64,000 bases of DNA from Phycisphaerales bacterium (GCA_020849615.1 JADLFW010000019.1:62001-126000), one strand, 5' to 3'; positions 8,576 through 16,784 are shown, counted from the first letter of the stretch. The notes: generated by a model not told the origin, from the letters alone. Made by a program: numbers and translations.

Positions 8576-9343
8576 ATGGCGAAGCTGTCTGTTCCCCCAC
8601 AGATGATCGCCGTGTGCCTTGGCGAGCCACTCGGAAAGTGGCACTCCGCGCACGTTGCCGACCCTTACACCGGCGCAGACCTCCAACTCCGCATGAACGA
8701 GCAGACCGATCGGGTAGCTCGCGAAAAGCTTTGGGCCTTCGGACTCATCGTGGCGAGCGTTGACCCGTGCGATCCGCCGCTGCGCGACCCCGAACTGGAT
8801 GAACACCGAAACCACATTCGATCACAGATACAGGACGCCATCCGAGACGATGTCGGGAAGAGCAATCGCGACCAAAAGGAAGCCATCGATTGGATGAACA
8901 CCCTGCTAGGGCAACGTCCAACAGGCATTGCCGCCCGCGTTGAGCAAGACGGGCCATTTGACGCTGACTCAAGGGCCCGGCTTCACGATGCCGCGCGGCA
9001 TGAATCGCATCCAGTAGACCGGCACTATCTGCTGAACAGCATCATGCGGGCCTACTGGCACCAGCATTCCACCACGAGACGTAGCGGGCCGCTGCGCCTT
9101 TGCGAAGCGACAGGTTGGCAATGGCTGGTAGAACTTGACGCCTATCGGCTGGCCGTGTGGGTGGGCGAGAAGAGGATCGTAAAAGCGAAAGATGCCGACA
9201 CCGGCGAGTTTGACATCCTTCACGACTTCGCGGATGCCGTGGAGGCTTTGGGGTTCGATCAACGTGCGGAAGACATCCGCTCGCTCGGTCTCTTGGCGTT
9301 AGACGGAAAGTGGGCCGATCGGCTGACGCCGCAGGACGGATAG
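8576..9343 (+). CDS. unknown element-encoded protein
   Basis: About 255 residues from the ATG at 8576 (MAKLSVPPQMIAVCLGEPLG); a TTG at 8558 gives six more residues. I do not recognise a family. It is soluble, with no signal peptide or membrane segment. The middle is helical and charged (RNHIRSQIQDAIRDDVGKSNRDQKEAIDWM). A His/Arg-rich stretch lies at about 140-175, and the C-terminal third is acidic and beta/alpha mixed. Codon use is less GC-biased than in the host genes. It lies between the HNH gene and a second unknown protein with a C-terminal HTH, so it is probably element cargo. A role in defence, immunity or element control cannot be told apart. Confidence 0.6.
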   Translation: MAKLSVPPQMIAVCLGEPLGKWHSAHVADPYTGADLQLRMNEQTDRVAREKLWAFGLIVASVDPCDPPLRDPELDEHRNHIRSQIQDAIRDDVGKSNRDQKEAIDWMNTLLGQRPTGIAARVEQDGPFDADSRARLHDAARHESHPVDRHYLLNSIMRAYWHQHSTTRRSGPLRLCEATGWQWLVELDAYRLAVWVGEKRIVKAKDADTGEFDILHDFADAVEALGFDQRAEDIRSLGLLALDGKWADRLTPQDG

Positions 9344-9450
9344 CCTGTGGCACGGGAAGACCGGCTGATCCCCGGTCAAGTGGACCCGGAGTGTCGGTAG
9401 GCATCGCTCGCGCCGATCGACCTCCGGGCCGACCCTTGGAGCGAGCGAGG

Positions 9451-10290
9451 ATGGGAACCAGCGACTATCGCGATGAACTGCCGTTCGATCTTCAGGTAGA
9501 TCACGTGTACCGCGATGCGCGATGGGTTCTCTACGCCGCCAGCGCACTCATGATCGTGGCGAAACAAGCCGCCTCATTCGAAGCCCGATTGGACAATCGC
9601 GACACGGTCACAAGGGTGCGATTCGTCAAGGGCCGCAAATGTACAACGGTTCAAAGGGGAATCCTCCGCGATCTGGTAGGGTCGGACCACTGGCATCGGG
9701 TAGCGAACGACTACGCCAGGCTGATTCACTTCACCCATAGAGCGAATCAAAGCTGGTTGCCAATCACGAATGAGCTGCTGGCATCGCTCCCCTCGGATTG
9801 GCCCGACTGCCGAGTATGGAACTTTGTGGAGCCCTCCGCGCTCTTGGCAACGCTGGAACTGAGCCGACGATTGCAGACCGCGGCGTTTCCCGCCTTGCGG
9901 CCGCACGAGCTACCCGATCCCTCCTGCTCGGATATCGGAAAAGCCGAAGGCCACATCCTGAAGCAACTTCAGACGCAATGGACCGTCACGATTGCACCGG
10001 CTTGGCGGGAGGTGCCCGCGATTGATTTCGATGTCCTCCACTCACGACTGACGGCGGAAGAGTCGCGAGTGCTGATTGCACCGCGGCCGGGCACGAAGCG
10101 CAAACGCCCAACGTTGACCCGCGATCAAGAGGTGGCGCTCAAATACATCAGGGACCATCCGGGCTGCCAGCCGAAGAACATCAAGCAAGCGACCGGCGTT
10201 CACCTAGGCACCATTTCGAAATGGTGCGCTCCCGATGGCTCCCTGACTGCGTACGGCGTCTACAAGATGGACGGCTACCGCGTGCGGTAG
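9451..10290 (+). CDS. unknown protein with C-terminal winged-helix/HTH domain
   Basis: A 279-residue protein from the ATG at 9451; an in-frame GTG at 9310 would overlap the previous gene. The first 200 residues are not recognised: a helical N-terminus (MGTSDYRDELPFDLQVDHVY) and a core with many aromatic and basic residues. The last 60 residues resemble a winged helix-turn-helix: LTRDQEVALKYIRDHPGCQP, then KNIKQATGVHLGTISKW as the turn and recognition helix. A short basic linker (RPGTKRKRPT) joins the parts. It may bind DNA, either as a regulator of the element or as part of a two-gene cargo with the protein at 8576. The 107-bp gap between the two is compatible with co-transcription. Confidence 0.6.
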   Translation: MGTSDYRDELPFDLQVDHVYRDARWVLYAASALMIVAKQAASFEARLDNRDTVTRVRFVKGRKCTTVQRGILRDLVGSDHWHRVANDYARLIHFTHRANQSWLPITNELLASLPSDWPDCRVWNFVEPSALLATLELSRRLQTAAFPALRPHELPDPSCSDIGKAEGHILKQLQTQWTVTIAPAWREVPAIDFDVLHSRLTAEESRVLIAPRPGTKRKRPTLTRDQEVALKYIRDHPGCQPKNIKQATGVHLGTISKWCAPDGSLTAYGVYKMDGYRVR

Positions 10291-10396
10291 TTGCGCACAG
10301 TCGCGCACAACGTGGTGAGCGACAAGTCCACCCGGCGTGCGTTCAGTCTCCGCGAACAGTTACGGGACCGGCGTAGGTCCCATGCGGAGATTCAAA

Positions 10397-10609
10397 ATGT
10401 CGTCTGTCACCCTCGCATCCCATGAGTCCGCCGTTCGTCGCTCCAAGCTGCTGACGATTCGCCAAGCCGGGCACGATCTGAGTTGCTCGACTCGCACCGT
10501 CGCCCGGCTCATGACGCTCGGCGAGTTGGCCCGCGTGAAGCTGGGCCGCTCGGTTCGCATCACCTCCGCCAGCGTTGACGCTCTGATCGAACGCGGGGGT
10601 GTGCGATGA
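10397..10609 (+). CDS. excisionase-family helix-turn-helix protein
   Basis: A 70-residue DNA-binding protein of the AlpA/MerR-type excisionase family. The start at 10397 is chosen because GGAGA lies seven bases upstream; in-frame GTG and ATG codons at 10337 and 10382 are less well placed. The fold is visible as LTIRQAGHDLSCSTRTVARL (HTH), then LGELARVKLGRSVRITSASV (wing) and DALIERGG. Such proteins act as recombination directionality factors or regulators in integrative elements. The stop overlaps the next start as ATGA (10606-10609), so it heads a coupled run of three genes leading to the ATPase. Confidence 0.75.
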   Translation: MSSVTLASHESAVRRSKLLTIRQAGHDLSCSTRTVARLMTLGELARVKLGRSVRITSASVDALIERGGVR

Positions 10610-10857
10610 GTGGACCAAACAGAAAAGGCCCGGGCTGCTGGGGAGCGACGCCGGGCCCTGAGAATCGGTCGGAAACATTGTACGGCGTTCCGGGCATCTT
10701 GCGCGATGCCCTTCGCTCTACCTCGACGTTCGACCTCGACCCCCTGACCTCGCGGGCGCTGGCCCGCGGGGACGTGTACGCCGCCTTGTTGCTGGACCGC
10801 GAGCGAACGCGCCGCATCCGGTGGGTACGCGACCTCTTCGGCGGGGGGTGCCTGTGA
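10606..10857 (+). CDS. small unknown element protein
   Basis: An 83-residue protein translationally coupled on both sides, with ATGA overlap from the excisionase-like gene and GTGA overlap into the ATPase gene. It is basic and Arg-rich in the C-terminal half (ALLLDRERTRRIRWVRDLFG). No family is recognised. The tight coupling is the main evidence that it is real. It might assist DNA binding or replication by its ATPase neighbour, which is a guess from position. Confidence 0.6.
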   Translation: MSGPNRKGPGCWGATPGPENRSETLYGVPGILRDALRSTSTFDLDPLTSRALARGDVYAALLLDRERTRRIRWVRDLFGGGCL

Positions 10858-12509
10858 AAAAAGACCTGACCTCCATCACGAGCGCCGACATCGACGCGGC
10901 GATGAGCAAGGCCCGGCCTCTGTCCGAGCGCCGTAAGCCACCCACCCATCAGCCCGCTCCGTCGAAGCTAGGCGGGGGCTTTGGGGGCTCACCGGAGCCT
11001 TCCGCGCCGCCGGACTGGCCCGACCCGGAGCCGCTTGTAGACGACCGCGCCCCGGCCCCCTTCCCGGCTCATGCCATCTTCCCGGACGCGGCTAGAGCGT
11101 TCGTAGAGGCCGTGGCGCGGGCCTACGCGGTGCCCCTCGACCTCCCGGCCCTCTTGTATTTCACGCTGGCGGGCGGCTGCCTGACCTACGCGGGGAACGG
11201 GTGCCGGATTGTCCGAGTCACGCCCCCGTGGTCGGAGACTCTGAACATCTACTCCATCGTCGCTCTGCCCTCAGGCTCCCGAAAGTCTCAAACCTTCGCG
11301 CGGATGATCGGGCCCGTACGGGAGTACGAACGGGAACTCGTGGAGGCGACCCGATCGGATGTATCTCGCGCTACGGCGCTCCGGGATATCGACGCGAACC
11401 ACCTGGACCGGCTCAAGCGTTCAGGGACTTTGAGCGCCGAAGAGCAGGAAGAGGCGCTCATGCTGGCCGAGAAGCTCGCCAGCGAACCCCCGCCGATGGC
11501 CCCGCGGCTGCTGGCGGAAGACATCACCTCCGAACGTCTTGCGGGGCTGCTGTCCGAGCAGGGGGGGCGGATCATCGTGGCATCCCCGGAGTGCGATCTA
11601 ATCGGGTTGCTCCGGGGCCGGTACGCGGACAAGGGCGGGGTGAATCTCGACCCGTTCCTTAAGGGCTCTTCCGGCGAGCCGCTGACGGTGGATCGGCAAA
11701 GCCGCCACCTTCACGTTCCGCGCCCGCTGGTGAGTATCGCCATGAGCGCGCAGCCCGGGGCGCTCGATGCGATGCTCTCCGATCCCGTGCTGAATGACCG
11801 GGGCCTGAACCCGCGGTTTGTCTTCGCGGTGCCCGCGAGCAACCTCGGGGAACGGGAAATGCGGACACCACCGATTCCCGCCGACGTGGAGCAGGGGTAC
11901 GCCCGCCTGATGCGCCGCGCCCTTGCATGGGATGGAGGGATGGCCCCGGGGCAACTGCGCGAAGTCCCGCTTACCGATAAAGCGGTAACGCACTTGGACG
12001 ATTGGTGGAGGGTGAACGAGCGGACGATGCGGCCCGATGGCCCGCTCGCGGACTTCACCGGATGGGCGAGCAAGCTGCCGGGGACGGTGGTACGGCTGGC
12101 CGCGATCACAACCCTCATGGACAACCCGGGCGCGACCGAGATCGACCACGGGGCCGTGATGATGGCGACGGACATCGGCGATTGGGCCCGGGCTCATGCT
12201 CTCCGAGCGTTCGGGAGCGCCGGGCTTGATCCTGAACTCTCCCGGGCGCGGCGCGTCCTGGGATGGCTGATCCGCGCATCGGCCCGCACGGGGCTGCGGG
12301 TGTTCACGCGGCGGGAAGTCTTCCAAGGGCTCAAGGGATCGACTCACACAACGTTCCGGCGGGCGGAAGACGTGGAAGAGCCCCTGAGGGCTTTAGAGGC
12401 CCGTGGGTGGCTTCGGTGGCTTGGAGGGGAAGGGACTACCACGGTGGAGCTACACCCCCGCGCGAGCGAATGCCACGGGACAAAGCCCCCAAAGCCCCCG
12501 GAGCGATGA
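10854..12509 (+). CDS. DUF3987-type ATPase/helicase-like replication protein
   Basis: A 551-residue protein from the GTG at 10854, which overlaps the previous stop (GTGA); an upstream GTG at 10821 is less likely. After a Pro-rich N-terminus it shows the DUF3987 (YfjI-type) layout: FPAHAIFPDAARAFVEAVAR, a Walker-A-like ALPSGSRKSQTF at about residue 140, a central RIIVASPECDLIGLLRG Walker-B-like strand, and a later GLNPRFVFAVPA arginine-containing motif. The P-loop departs from the canonical GxxxxGKS, which is usual in this family. Proteins of this family are common in plasmids and integrative elements and are thought to act in replication, so the excised circle may replicate. Confidence 0.8.
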   Translation: MKKDLTSITSADIDAAMSKARPLSERRKPPTHQPAPSKLGGGFGGSPEPSAPPDWPDPEPLVDDRAPAPFPAHAIFPDAARAFVEAVARAYAVPLDLPALLYFTLAGGCLTYAGNGCRIVRVTPPWSETLNIYSIVALPSGSRKSQTFARMIGPVREYERELVEATRSDVSRATALRDIDANHLDRLKRSGTLSAEEQEEALMLAEKLASEPPPMAPRLLAEDITSERLAGLLSEQGGRIIVASPECDLIGLLRGRYADKGGVNLDPFLKGSSGEPLTVDRQSRHLHVPRPLVSIAMSAQPGALDAMLSDPVLNDRGLNPRFVFAVPASNLGEREMRTPPIPADVEQGYARLMRRALAWDGGMAPGQLREVPLTDKAVTHLDDWWRVNERTMRPDGPLADFTGWASKLPGTVVRLAAITTLMDNPGATEIDHGAVMMATDIGDWARAHALRAFGSAGLDPELSRARRVLGWLIRASARTGLRVFTRREVFQGLKGSTHTTFRRAEDVEEPLRALEARGWLRWLGGEGTTTVELHPRASECHGTKPPKPPER

Positions 12510-12599
12510 GTCATCACCGGATACCACTTGCGCGCTCGGGGCATTTCGGGGACAATCTAGTCATTGAGACACCGGCATCCGCCGGAGAAGGAATCGACG

Positions 12600-13874
12600 A
12601 TGGCCCGGCTCTTTCAGCGAAGCGGGAAATGGTGGCTGGACTACACGGACCACACGGGCGCGCGGGTCCGACGCCCGGGCTCTACTGACAAGTCCGCGGC
12701 GGGGAAGATGCTCTCCGATGCTCTCACCTCCACCGAGCGGCGGAAGGCAGGGATGATCCAAGCGGACCCGGCCCAAGCCAAGCGCGAACTCTCCAAACAG
12801 ATCACCGAGTACGTCGATCACCTGAAGGCGGGCGGGCGCGCGAGCCGGTACATCAACCTTGTGGATCTTCGGCTCCAGCGAGCCGCCAGGGTGGCGCACT
12901 GGCACCGGCTGGCCGACATCACTCCCGCCGGTATCGCGGCGTTTCTGGCAATCCTCCAGAAAGACAAGAGGACCCCCAAGACGATCAACGATGCCCGCTC
13001 CGATGTCTCGGCGTTCCTGACATGGTGCGTTGAGCGCGGCAAGCTGGAATCCAACCCGTGCGCGGCAATCCCGCGCGTGAAGGACAAGCGCGACAAAACC
13101 CGCCGGGCTCTGTCCCCGCTGGAGTGCCGGGCCCTCATCCGCTCCGCCCCCGAGCGGCGGAAGCTGGTGTACCTGACGCTGATCTACACCGGCATCCGGC
13201 GGTCTGAGGCTGCGGCGCTCCGGTGGGGCTATGTCCACCTTGACGGGCTCAACCCCTTTGTGGAACTCCCCGCGTCGATCACGAAGAGCGGAAAGTCCGA
13301 GCGGGTTCCGCTGGTGCCACAACTTGCCGAATCCCTCCGTCAAGCCGCCGAAGGGCGAGAGCCGGGCGAGCCGGTGTTCCGATCCATCCCGAAGATGCGC
13401 ACGTTTGTGGGCGATCTAAAGGACGCTGGAATCGAGCGCGTCGATGAGCGGGGCCGAACCGTGGTGCTTCACTCGCTCCGTCACTCACTGGCGACGATGC
13501 TCGCCGCGTCGAAAGTGCCGATGGCAGTCGCGCAGCGCATCATGCGGCATTCGGATATCAGGCTCACCGCGGGGACGTACACCGACGATGCGCTACTGCC
13601 GATGGCCGAAGCGATGAAGTCGCTCCCCGCCATCATCGACATCATGCCTCAGCCCCAGGTGGTCGCGGCGACAGGCACCGCGGACGCTGTGCCATCCGGT
13701 GTGCCTTTTGTGCCCGAAAACGTGCCATCTTCGGGGCATCACGGGGCGCGGCGGGGCAAAGGCAAAGGCGCGGAAGTGACGGACGCGGCCGTACTTGGCA
13801 CCATCAGTCACTTCCGGGAACACTGCGGGCGACAGGAATCGAACCTGCAAGACCTTTCGGCCACGGGAACCTAA
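12600..13874 (+). CDS. tyrosine-recombinase integrase whose 3' end crosses attR into tRNA-Leu
   Basis: A 424-residue integrase. GGAGAAGGA just upstream supports the ATG at 12600. A SAM-like N-terminal DNA-binding domain (about 65-165) precedes the catalytic domain with the full set: Arg200 (TGIRRSEAA), a Lys in TKSGKSERVPL, His291-x-x-Arg294 (HSLRHS), His317 (IMRHSD) and nucleophile Tyr327 (GTYTDD). A Pro/Val-rich tail follows. The last 25 codons run through attR: 17 are encoded by the 51-bp repeat, and the TAA stop at 13872-13874 lies inside the tRNA anticodon region. In the circle, the same frame would continue into 7298-7480 and give a protein of 476 residues. Integration therefore replaces 60 C-terminal residues by 8. 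Confidence 0.92.
   Translation: MARLFQRSGKWWLDYTDHTGARVRRPGSTDKSAAGKMLSDALTSTERRKAGMIQADPAQAKRELSKQITEYVDHLKAGGRASRYINLVDLRLQRAARVAHWHRLADITPAGIAAFLAILQKDKRTPKTINDARSDVSAFLTWCVERGKLESNPCAAIPRVKDKRDKTRRALSPLECRALIRSAPERRKLVYLTLIYTGIRRSEAAALRWGYVHLDGLNPFVELPASITKSGKSERVPLVPQLAESLRQAAEGREPGEPVFRSIPKMRTFVGDLKDAGIERVDERGRTVVLHSLRHSLATMLAASKVPMAVAQRIMRHSDIRLTAGTYTDDALLPMAEAMKSLPAIIDIMPQPQVVAATGTADAVPSGVPFVPENVPSSGHHGARRGKGKGAEVTDAAVLGTISHFREHCGRQESNLQDLSATGT
13797..13847 (+). repeat. attR: right copy of the 51-bp att direct repeat
   Basis: Identical to 7247-7297. The 23 bases at 13825-13847 are the 3' end of the intact tRNA-Leu (minus strand), so insertion reconstituted the tRNA at this end. The repeat is also coding sequence for the integrase C-terminus. 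Confidence 0.9.
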
Positions 13875-13907
13875 ATCCCGCGCGTTTGCCAGTTCCGCCA
13901 CGCCCGC
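13825..13907 (-). tRNA. tRNA-Leu (anticodon TAG)
   Basis: Read on the minus strand, an 83-base cloverleaf is complete. The acceptor arm GCGGGCG pairs with CGCCCGC, the D-loop contains AACTGGCAAA, the anticodon stem CGGGA/TCCCG encloses a TTTAGGT loop with TAG at 34-36, a long class II variable arm is present, and the T-arm loop is TTCGATT. The 3' CCA is not encoded. It is the integration target of the adjoining element and remains intact. Confidence 0.93.
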
Positions 13908-14037
13908 GCTGCCCCACTGTAGTCGGCACGGGCCTCCAACTTCCCCTTCCACACGCCCCCGCTTTCGCATAAAATGGCTCGTCCGCGTTTCCGGGGTCCC
14001 TTCCATCTCGTCGGCGTTCCACACAGGAGTGCTCTCC

Positions 14038-15093
14038 GTGCGTCACCTGCTCCTCTGCTCGGCGGCCGCGTTGTTCCTTCCACTCTCCTCCGCTCACGCC
14101 GATGTCTTCCGCTTCCAGCTCGCCCGCCCCGAAAGCTCCCTCCAGTCCATCACCCGCTTCAGCGCCGACTTCGAAGGCGCCATGATCGGCGACTACGACC
14201 CCGACACCAACCCCGCCGGCACCCAGACCCGCCCGGGCCTCTTCGGCGGCTCGGGCAACCAGCCCATCCCCACCTCCCTCTCCGCCGGCGCTGATGCCCA
14301 GAACACCACCCACCCCGCCGGCTCCTTCACGCTCGACATCGATACCGGCGCCGGCACCGTGCTCATCACCGCACTGGATGCCGATCTTCTCGCCGGCGCT
14401 GCACCCGATGTCCCCCTTACCATCACCTTCGAGTTCGACACCTTCCGCACCTTCAGCCCCAGCTCCCTCTACATCGGCGGCTTCCCCCTCACCATCCCAT
14501 TCGGGCAGGCCACCGTCTCCGCTCTCTCCGCGCGCCTGCCGGGCCAGCCCGGCTTCGGCATCCTCTCCCAGACGGGCCCGGACACCTACTCCTTCACCAT
14601 CCTCGCCGCCCTCGAGCTCTCCTTCGAAGCCTCGCTGCTGGGCCAGCCGATCGCGCCGCCCCCCACCGTCATCCCCGTGCCCCTCTCCGGCGACCTCATC
14701 CTGAGCGGCGACTCCGCCACCGCCACACTCACCTTCGACTTCGGCATCCAGCAGGTCATCCCCGGGCCGCTCCCGGGCGGCGCGGGCGACATCACCGATT
14801 TCCCCCTCGACCTCCCGACCATCCTTCCGCCGGGCCAGACCGCTCATCTCCTGCTCTCGATGTCCTTCCAGCAGTTCGCGATCGACAGCTCCTTCACCGC
14901 GACTCTCATCGCCGACGGCGCCGCCGACTGCCTCGCCGATTTCAACGGCGATGGCTTCGTCGACTTCGCCGACTATCTCGAGTTCCTCAATCTCTACGAC
15001 AGCCAGGACCCCGCCGCCGATCTCAACGGCGATGGCTTCATCGACTTCATCGACTACCTCGAGTTCCTCAATCTGTACGAGGCCGGCTGCTGA
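14038..15093 (+). CDS. secreted protein of unknown function with GC-type dockerin tail
   Basis: About 351 residues from a GTG at 14038, chosen because CAGGAG lies eight bases upstream and a signal peptide begins immediately (MRHLLLCSAAALFLPLSSAHA). The mature part is beta-rich with repeated Gly/Pro/Thr turns and no motif I recognise; it looks like an extracellular beta-sandwich. The C-terminus has Asp-rich dockerin-like units (DFNGDGFVDFADYLEFLN, then DLNGDGFIDFIDYLEF) and ends Leu-Tyr-Glu-Ala-Gly-Cys. It is convergent with the YHYH gene, with only 13 bp between the stops. Since both genes end in dockerin coding sequence, the junction forms an imperfect inverted repeat. It lies just outside the integrated element. 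Confidence 0.8.
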   Translation: MRHLLLCSAAALFLPLSSAHADVFRFQLARPESSLQSITRFSADFEGAMIGDYDPDTNPAGTQTRPGLFGGSGNQPIPTSLSAGADAQNTTHPAGSFTLDIDTGAGTVLITALDADLLAGAAPDVPLTITFEFDTFRTFSPSSLYIGGFPLTIPFGQATVSALSARLPGQPGFGILSQTGPDTYSFTILAALELSFEASLLGQPIAPPPTVIPVPLSGDLILSGDSATATLTFDFGIQQVIPGPLPGGAGDITDFPLDLPTILPPGQTAHLLLSMSFQQFAIDSSFTATLIADGAADCLADFNGDGFVDFADYLEFLNLYDSQDPAADLNGDGFIDFIDYLEFLNLYEAGC

Positions 15094-15106
15094 ACCCCCG
15101 GGCCGC

Positions 15107-16603
15107 TCAGCACCCCGCCTCATAGAAGTTCAGGAACTCCAGGTAATCCACGAAGTCCACCAGCCCGTCCAGGGTGATGTCGGCCCGCGGATCGTGCGCG
15201 ATGTACAGGTTCAGGAACTCCAGGTAATCCGGGAAGTCCACCAGCCCATCGCAGTTCATGTCCGCCACGCAGACCGTCAGTTCGGCCTCCGCGCTGATCA
15301 CCTCACCGCACCCGCCCGTCACCCGGCACGAATAGCCCCCGGCCTCGCCGGGCCTCGCGTCGGTGATCGTCAGCTCTGACGTCGCCGAGCCCGCGATATG
15401 GCCCGGCACATCGCTCAGAACGACCCCATCCCGCCGCCACTCGTACCCGAACGGGCCCGACCCGCCCACCCCGCTCGCCTTCACCGTGAACTCCGCCGAG
15501 CCCCCGCCGCACGTCCGGGCCGGCGCCGGATCTTCGCTGATCGCCATCGGCACCGAGCACGGGTCGAACACCGCCGCCCCGGGCGGCACCATCACCGTCC
15601 GCGTCGTGTTGTCCGTCTGCAGCACGCCGAAGTAGATCGGCCCGACCGAGTACGGGTACGCCGATGCGCCAGCCGCATCGATCGTCGTGTGGTACGCCCA
15701 CGTCCCGCCCGGATACTCGGGCGTCACCTCGAAGCGCGCGTTGGCCCGGTTCAGGTCGCCCAGGCCCCCCACGTACTCGAAATCCTCCACGTAATACCCG
15801 ATCGGATAGTCCGCATCCACCGCCGGCCCGTACTGCGCGGGCGGCAGCACCGTCCCATCGGGCAGCGTCGTCCGCACCGTGATGCTCCGGGCCCGGTAGC
15901 CGCTGACCATCCGGCGCACGCCACCCGTCCCGTCGGGGTTCGCGTACCCGTACGGGCCGTAGATCGGGAATCCGTCGAACGCGTACCCCAGGATCGGCGA
16001 ATGGTGCGTCCCGTCATCGCCCAGCTGCTCCCGCAGCGCGATGGGGTTCTGGTGGTGGTGGTACAAGCCGGGCCGCAGCGGCGGCGCCGGAGGGCCCAGC
16101 GGCGATGAATGCCCCAGCGCCGCATCAAACCCGTCCGCCTCCACCACCACCGCGTTCTGGTTCCACACCCCCAGCCCCATGTACGAATGCGCATCCTTCG
16201 CGTTGTACACCGCGACCCCATTCACCCACAGCCCGATCGTCCCGTTCCCCGTCGGCGTCTTGGGCGGCGGCTGCTCCACAGGCGCGTGCGGCACCCGCAC
16301 CAGCCACGCCACATCGCTGGGGTACGACGGGTTGCCATCGGGGAACGGGCCCACCGGGTACGACGGCACACCCGACGCGTTTACGTACGTGTTGTTCGCC
16401 GTGTACCGCACCTGCACCACATCCGCCGGGATCACGCTCACCAGCGCGTGCATCGCCGCATCCGGGCTCTGCCCCATCCGCCCATAGAACCTGAAGTACC
16501 ACGCCTCCGTCGTCGGATCCGCCAAGGCCGGGCCCGCGCACACCGCCAACGACGCCGCACCGCACACCCAGCCGCGCACCGAACTGCTCGATCGATCTTG
16601 CAT
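15107..16603 (-). CDS. secreted YHYH-domain protein with Ig-like domain and GC-type dockerin tail
   Basis: A 498-residue exported protein. A signal peptide of about 28 residues (ending in Ala-Leu-Ala) is followed by a YHYH domain, with the hallmark LYHHHQNP at residues 180-187 and ILGYAFDGFPIYGPYGY at 204-220. An immunoglobulin-like domain lies at about 360-450, with paired Cys in TCGGGSAEF and YSCRVTGGC. A dockerin-like pair (MNCDGLVDFPDYLEFLN, TLDGLVDFVDYLEFLN) ends in Phe-Tyr-Glu-Ala-Gly-Cys. YHYH proteins are widespread extracellular proteins of uncertain role. Ig-like and dockerin parts suggest surface display. The stop is 13 bp from that of the convergent gene. Confidence 0.85.
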   Translation of the reverse strand: MQDRSSSSVRGWVCGAASLAVCAGPALADPTTEAWYFRFYGRMGQSPDAAMHALVSVIPADVVQVRYTANNTYVNASGVPSYPVGPFPDGNPSYPSDVAWLVRVPHAPVEQPPPKTPTGNGTIGLWVNGVAVYNAKDAHSYMGLGVWNQNAVVVEADGFDAALGHSSPLGPPAPPLRPGLYHHHQNPIALREQLGDDGTHHSPILGYAFDGFPIYGPYGYANPDGTGGVRRMVSGYRARSITVRTTLPDGTVLPPAQYGPAVDADYPIGYYVEDFEYVGGLGDLNRANARFEVTPEYPGGTWAYHTTIDAAGASAYPYSVGPIYFGVLQTDNTTRTVMVPPGAAVFDPCSVPMAISEDPAPARTCGGGSAEFTVKASGVGGSGPFGYEWRRDGVVLSDVPGHIAGSATSELTITDARPGEAGGYSCRVTGGCGEVISAEAELTVCVADMNCDGLVDFPDYLEFLNLYIAHDPRADITLDGLVDFVDYLEFLNFYEAGC

Positions 16604-16696
16604 GAATGCACCTCCGCCAGTGACACGCCGCCGCGAGCTCCGAGCGGCACTTTTTCCCGCCCGGCTCTGCCCATGATCCTCTTTTCCGCGGGCAAC

Positions 16697-16730
16697 GCGA
16701 GCGGGCGCCGCGTGTTCGGCGCCCGCTCGC
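16697..16730. terminator. strong perfect hairpin after the beta-helix gene
   Basis: A 14-bp perfect stem (16697-16710 with 16717-16730) encloses a 6-base loop and lies 54 bp downstream of the minus-strand gene ending at 16785. It has no T-run on either strand. It may end transcription with Rho or protect the mRNA 3' end. The neighbouring bases to about 16775 contain short CCGGAAG/GGGCCGG repeats. Confidence 0.5.
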
Positions 16731-16784
16731 CCGGAAGCTCCGGAAGGGCCGGAAGGGCCGGGAGGGTCGACCCCCTGGCCCGGC

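Larger units (their letters stand above)
7247..13847. mobile_element. 6.55-kb integrative element in tRNA-Leu(TAG)
   Basis: The element is bounded by a perfect 51-bp direct repeat (7247-7297 and 13797-13847; offset 6550 bp). The right copy includes the last 23 bases of an intact tRNA-Leu gene. Gene content is that of a small replicating integrative element: HNH endonuclease, two unknown proteins, an excisionase-like HTH, a small coupled ORF, a DUF3987 ATPase and a tyrosine recombinase next to the tRNA. The interior from about 7.5 to 10.4 kb is visibly less GC-rich, with less C-biased third codon positions than the host genes, which fits recent transfer. There are no capsid, terminase or conjugation genes, so it would be a satellite-like or plasmid-like element. 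Both ends and the integrase look intact, so it may still be mobile. Confidence 0.88.
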
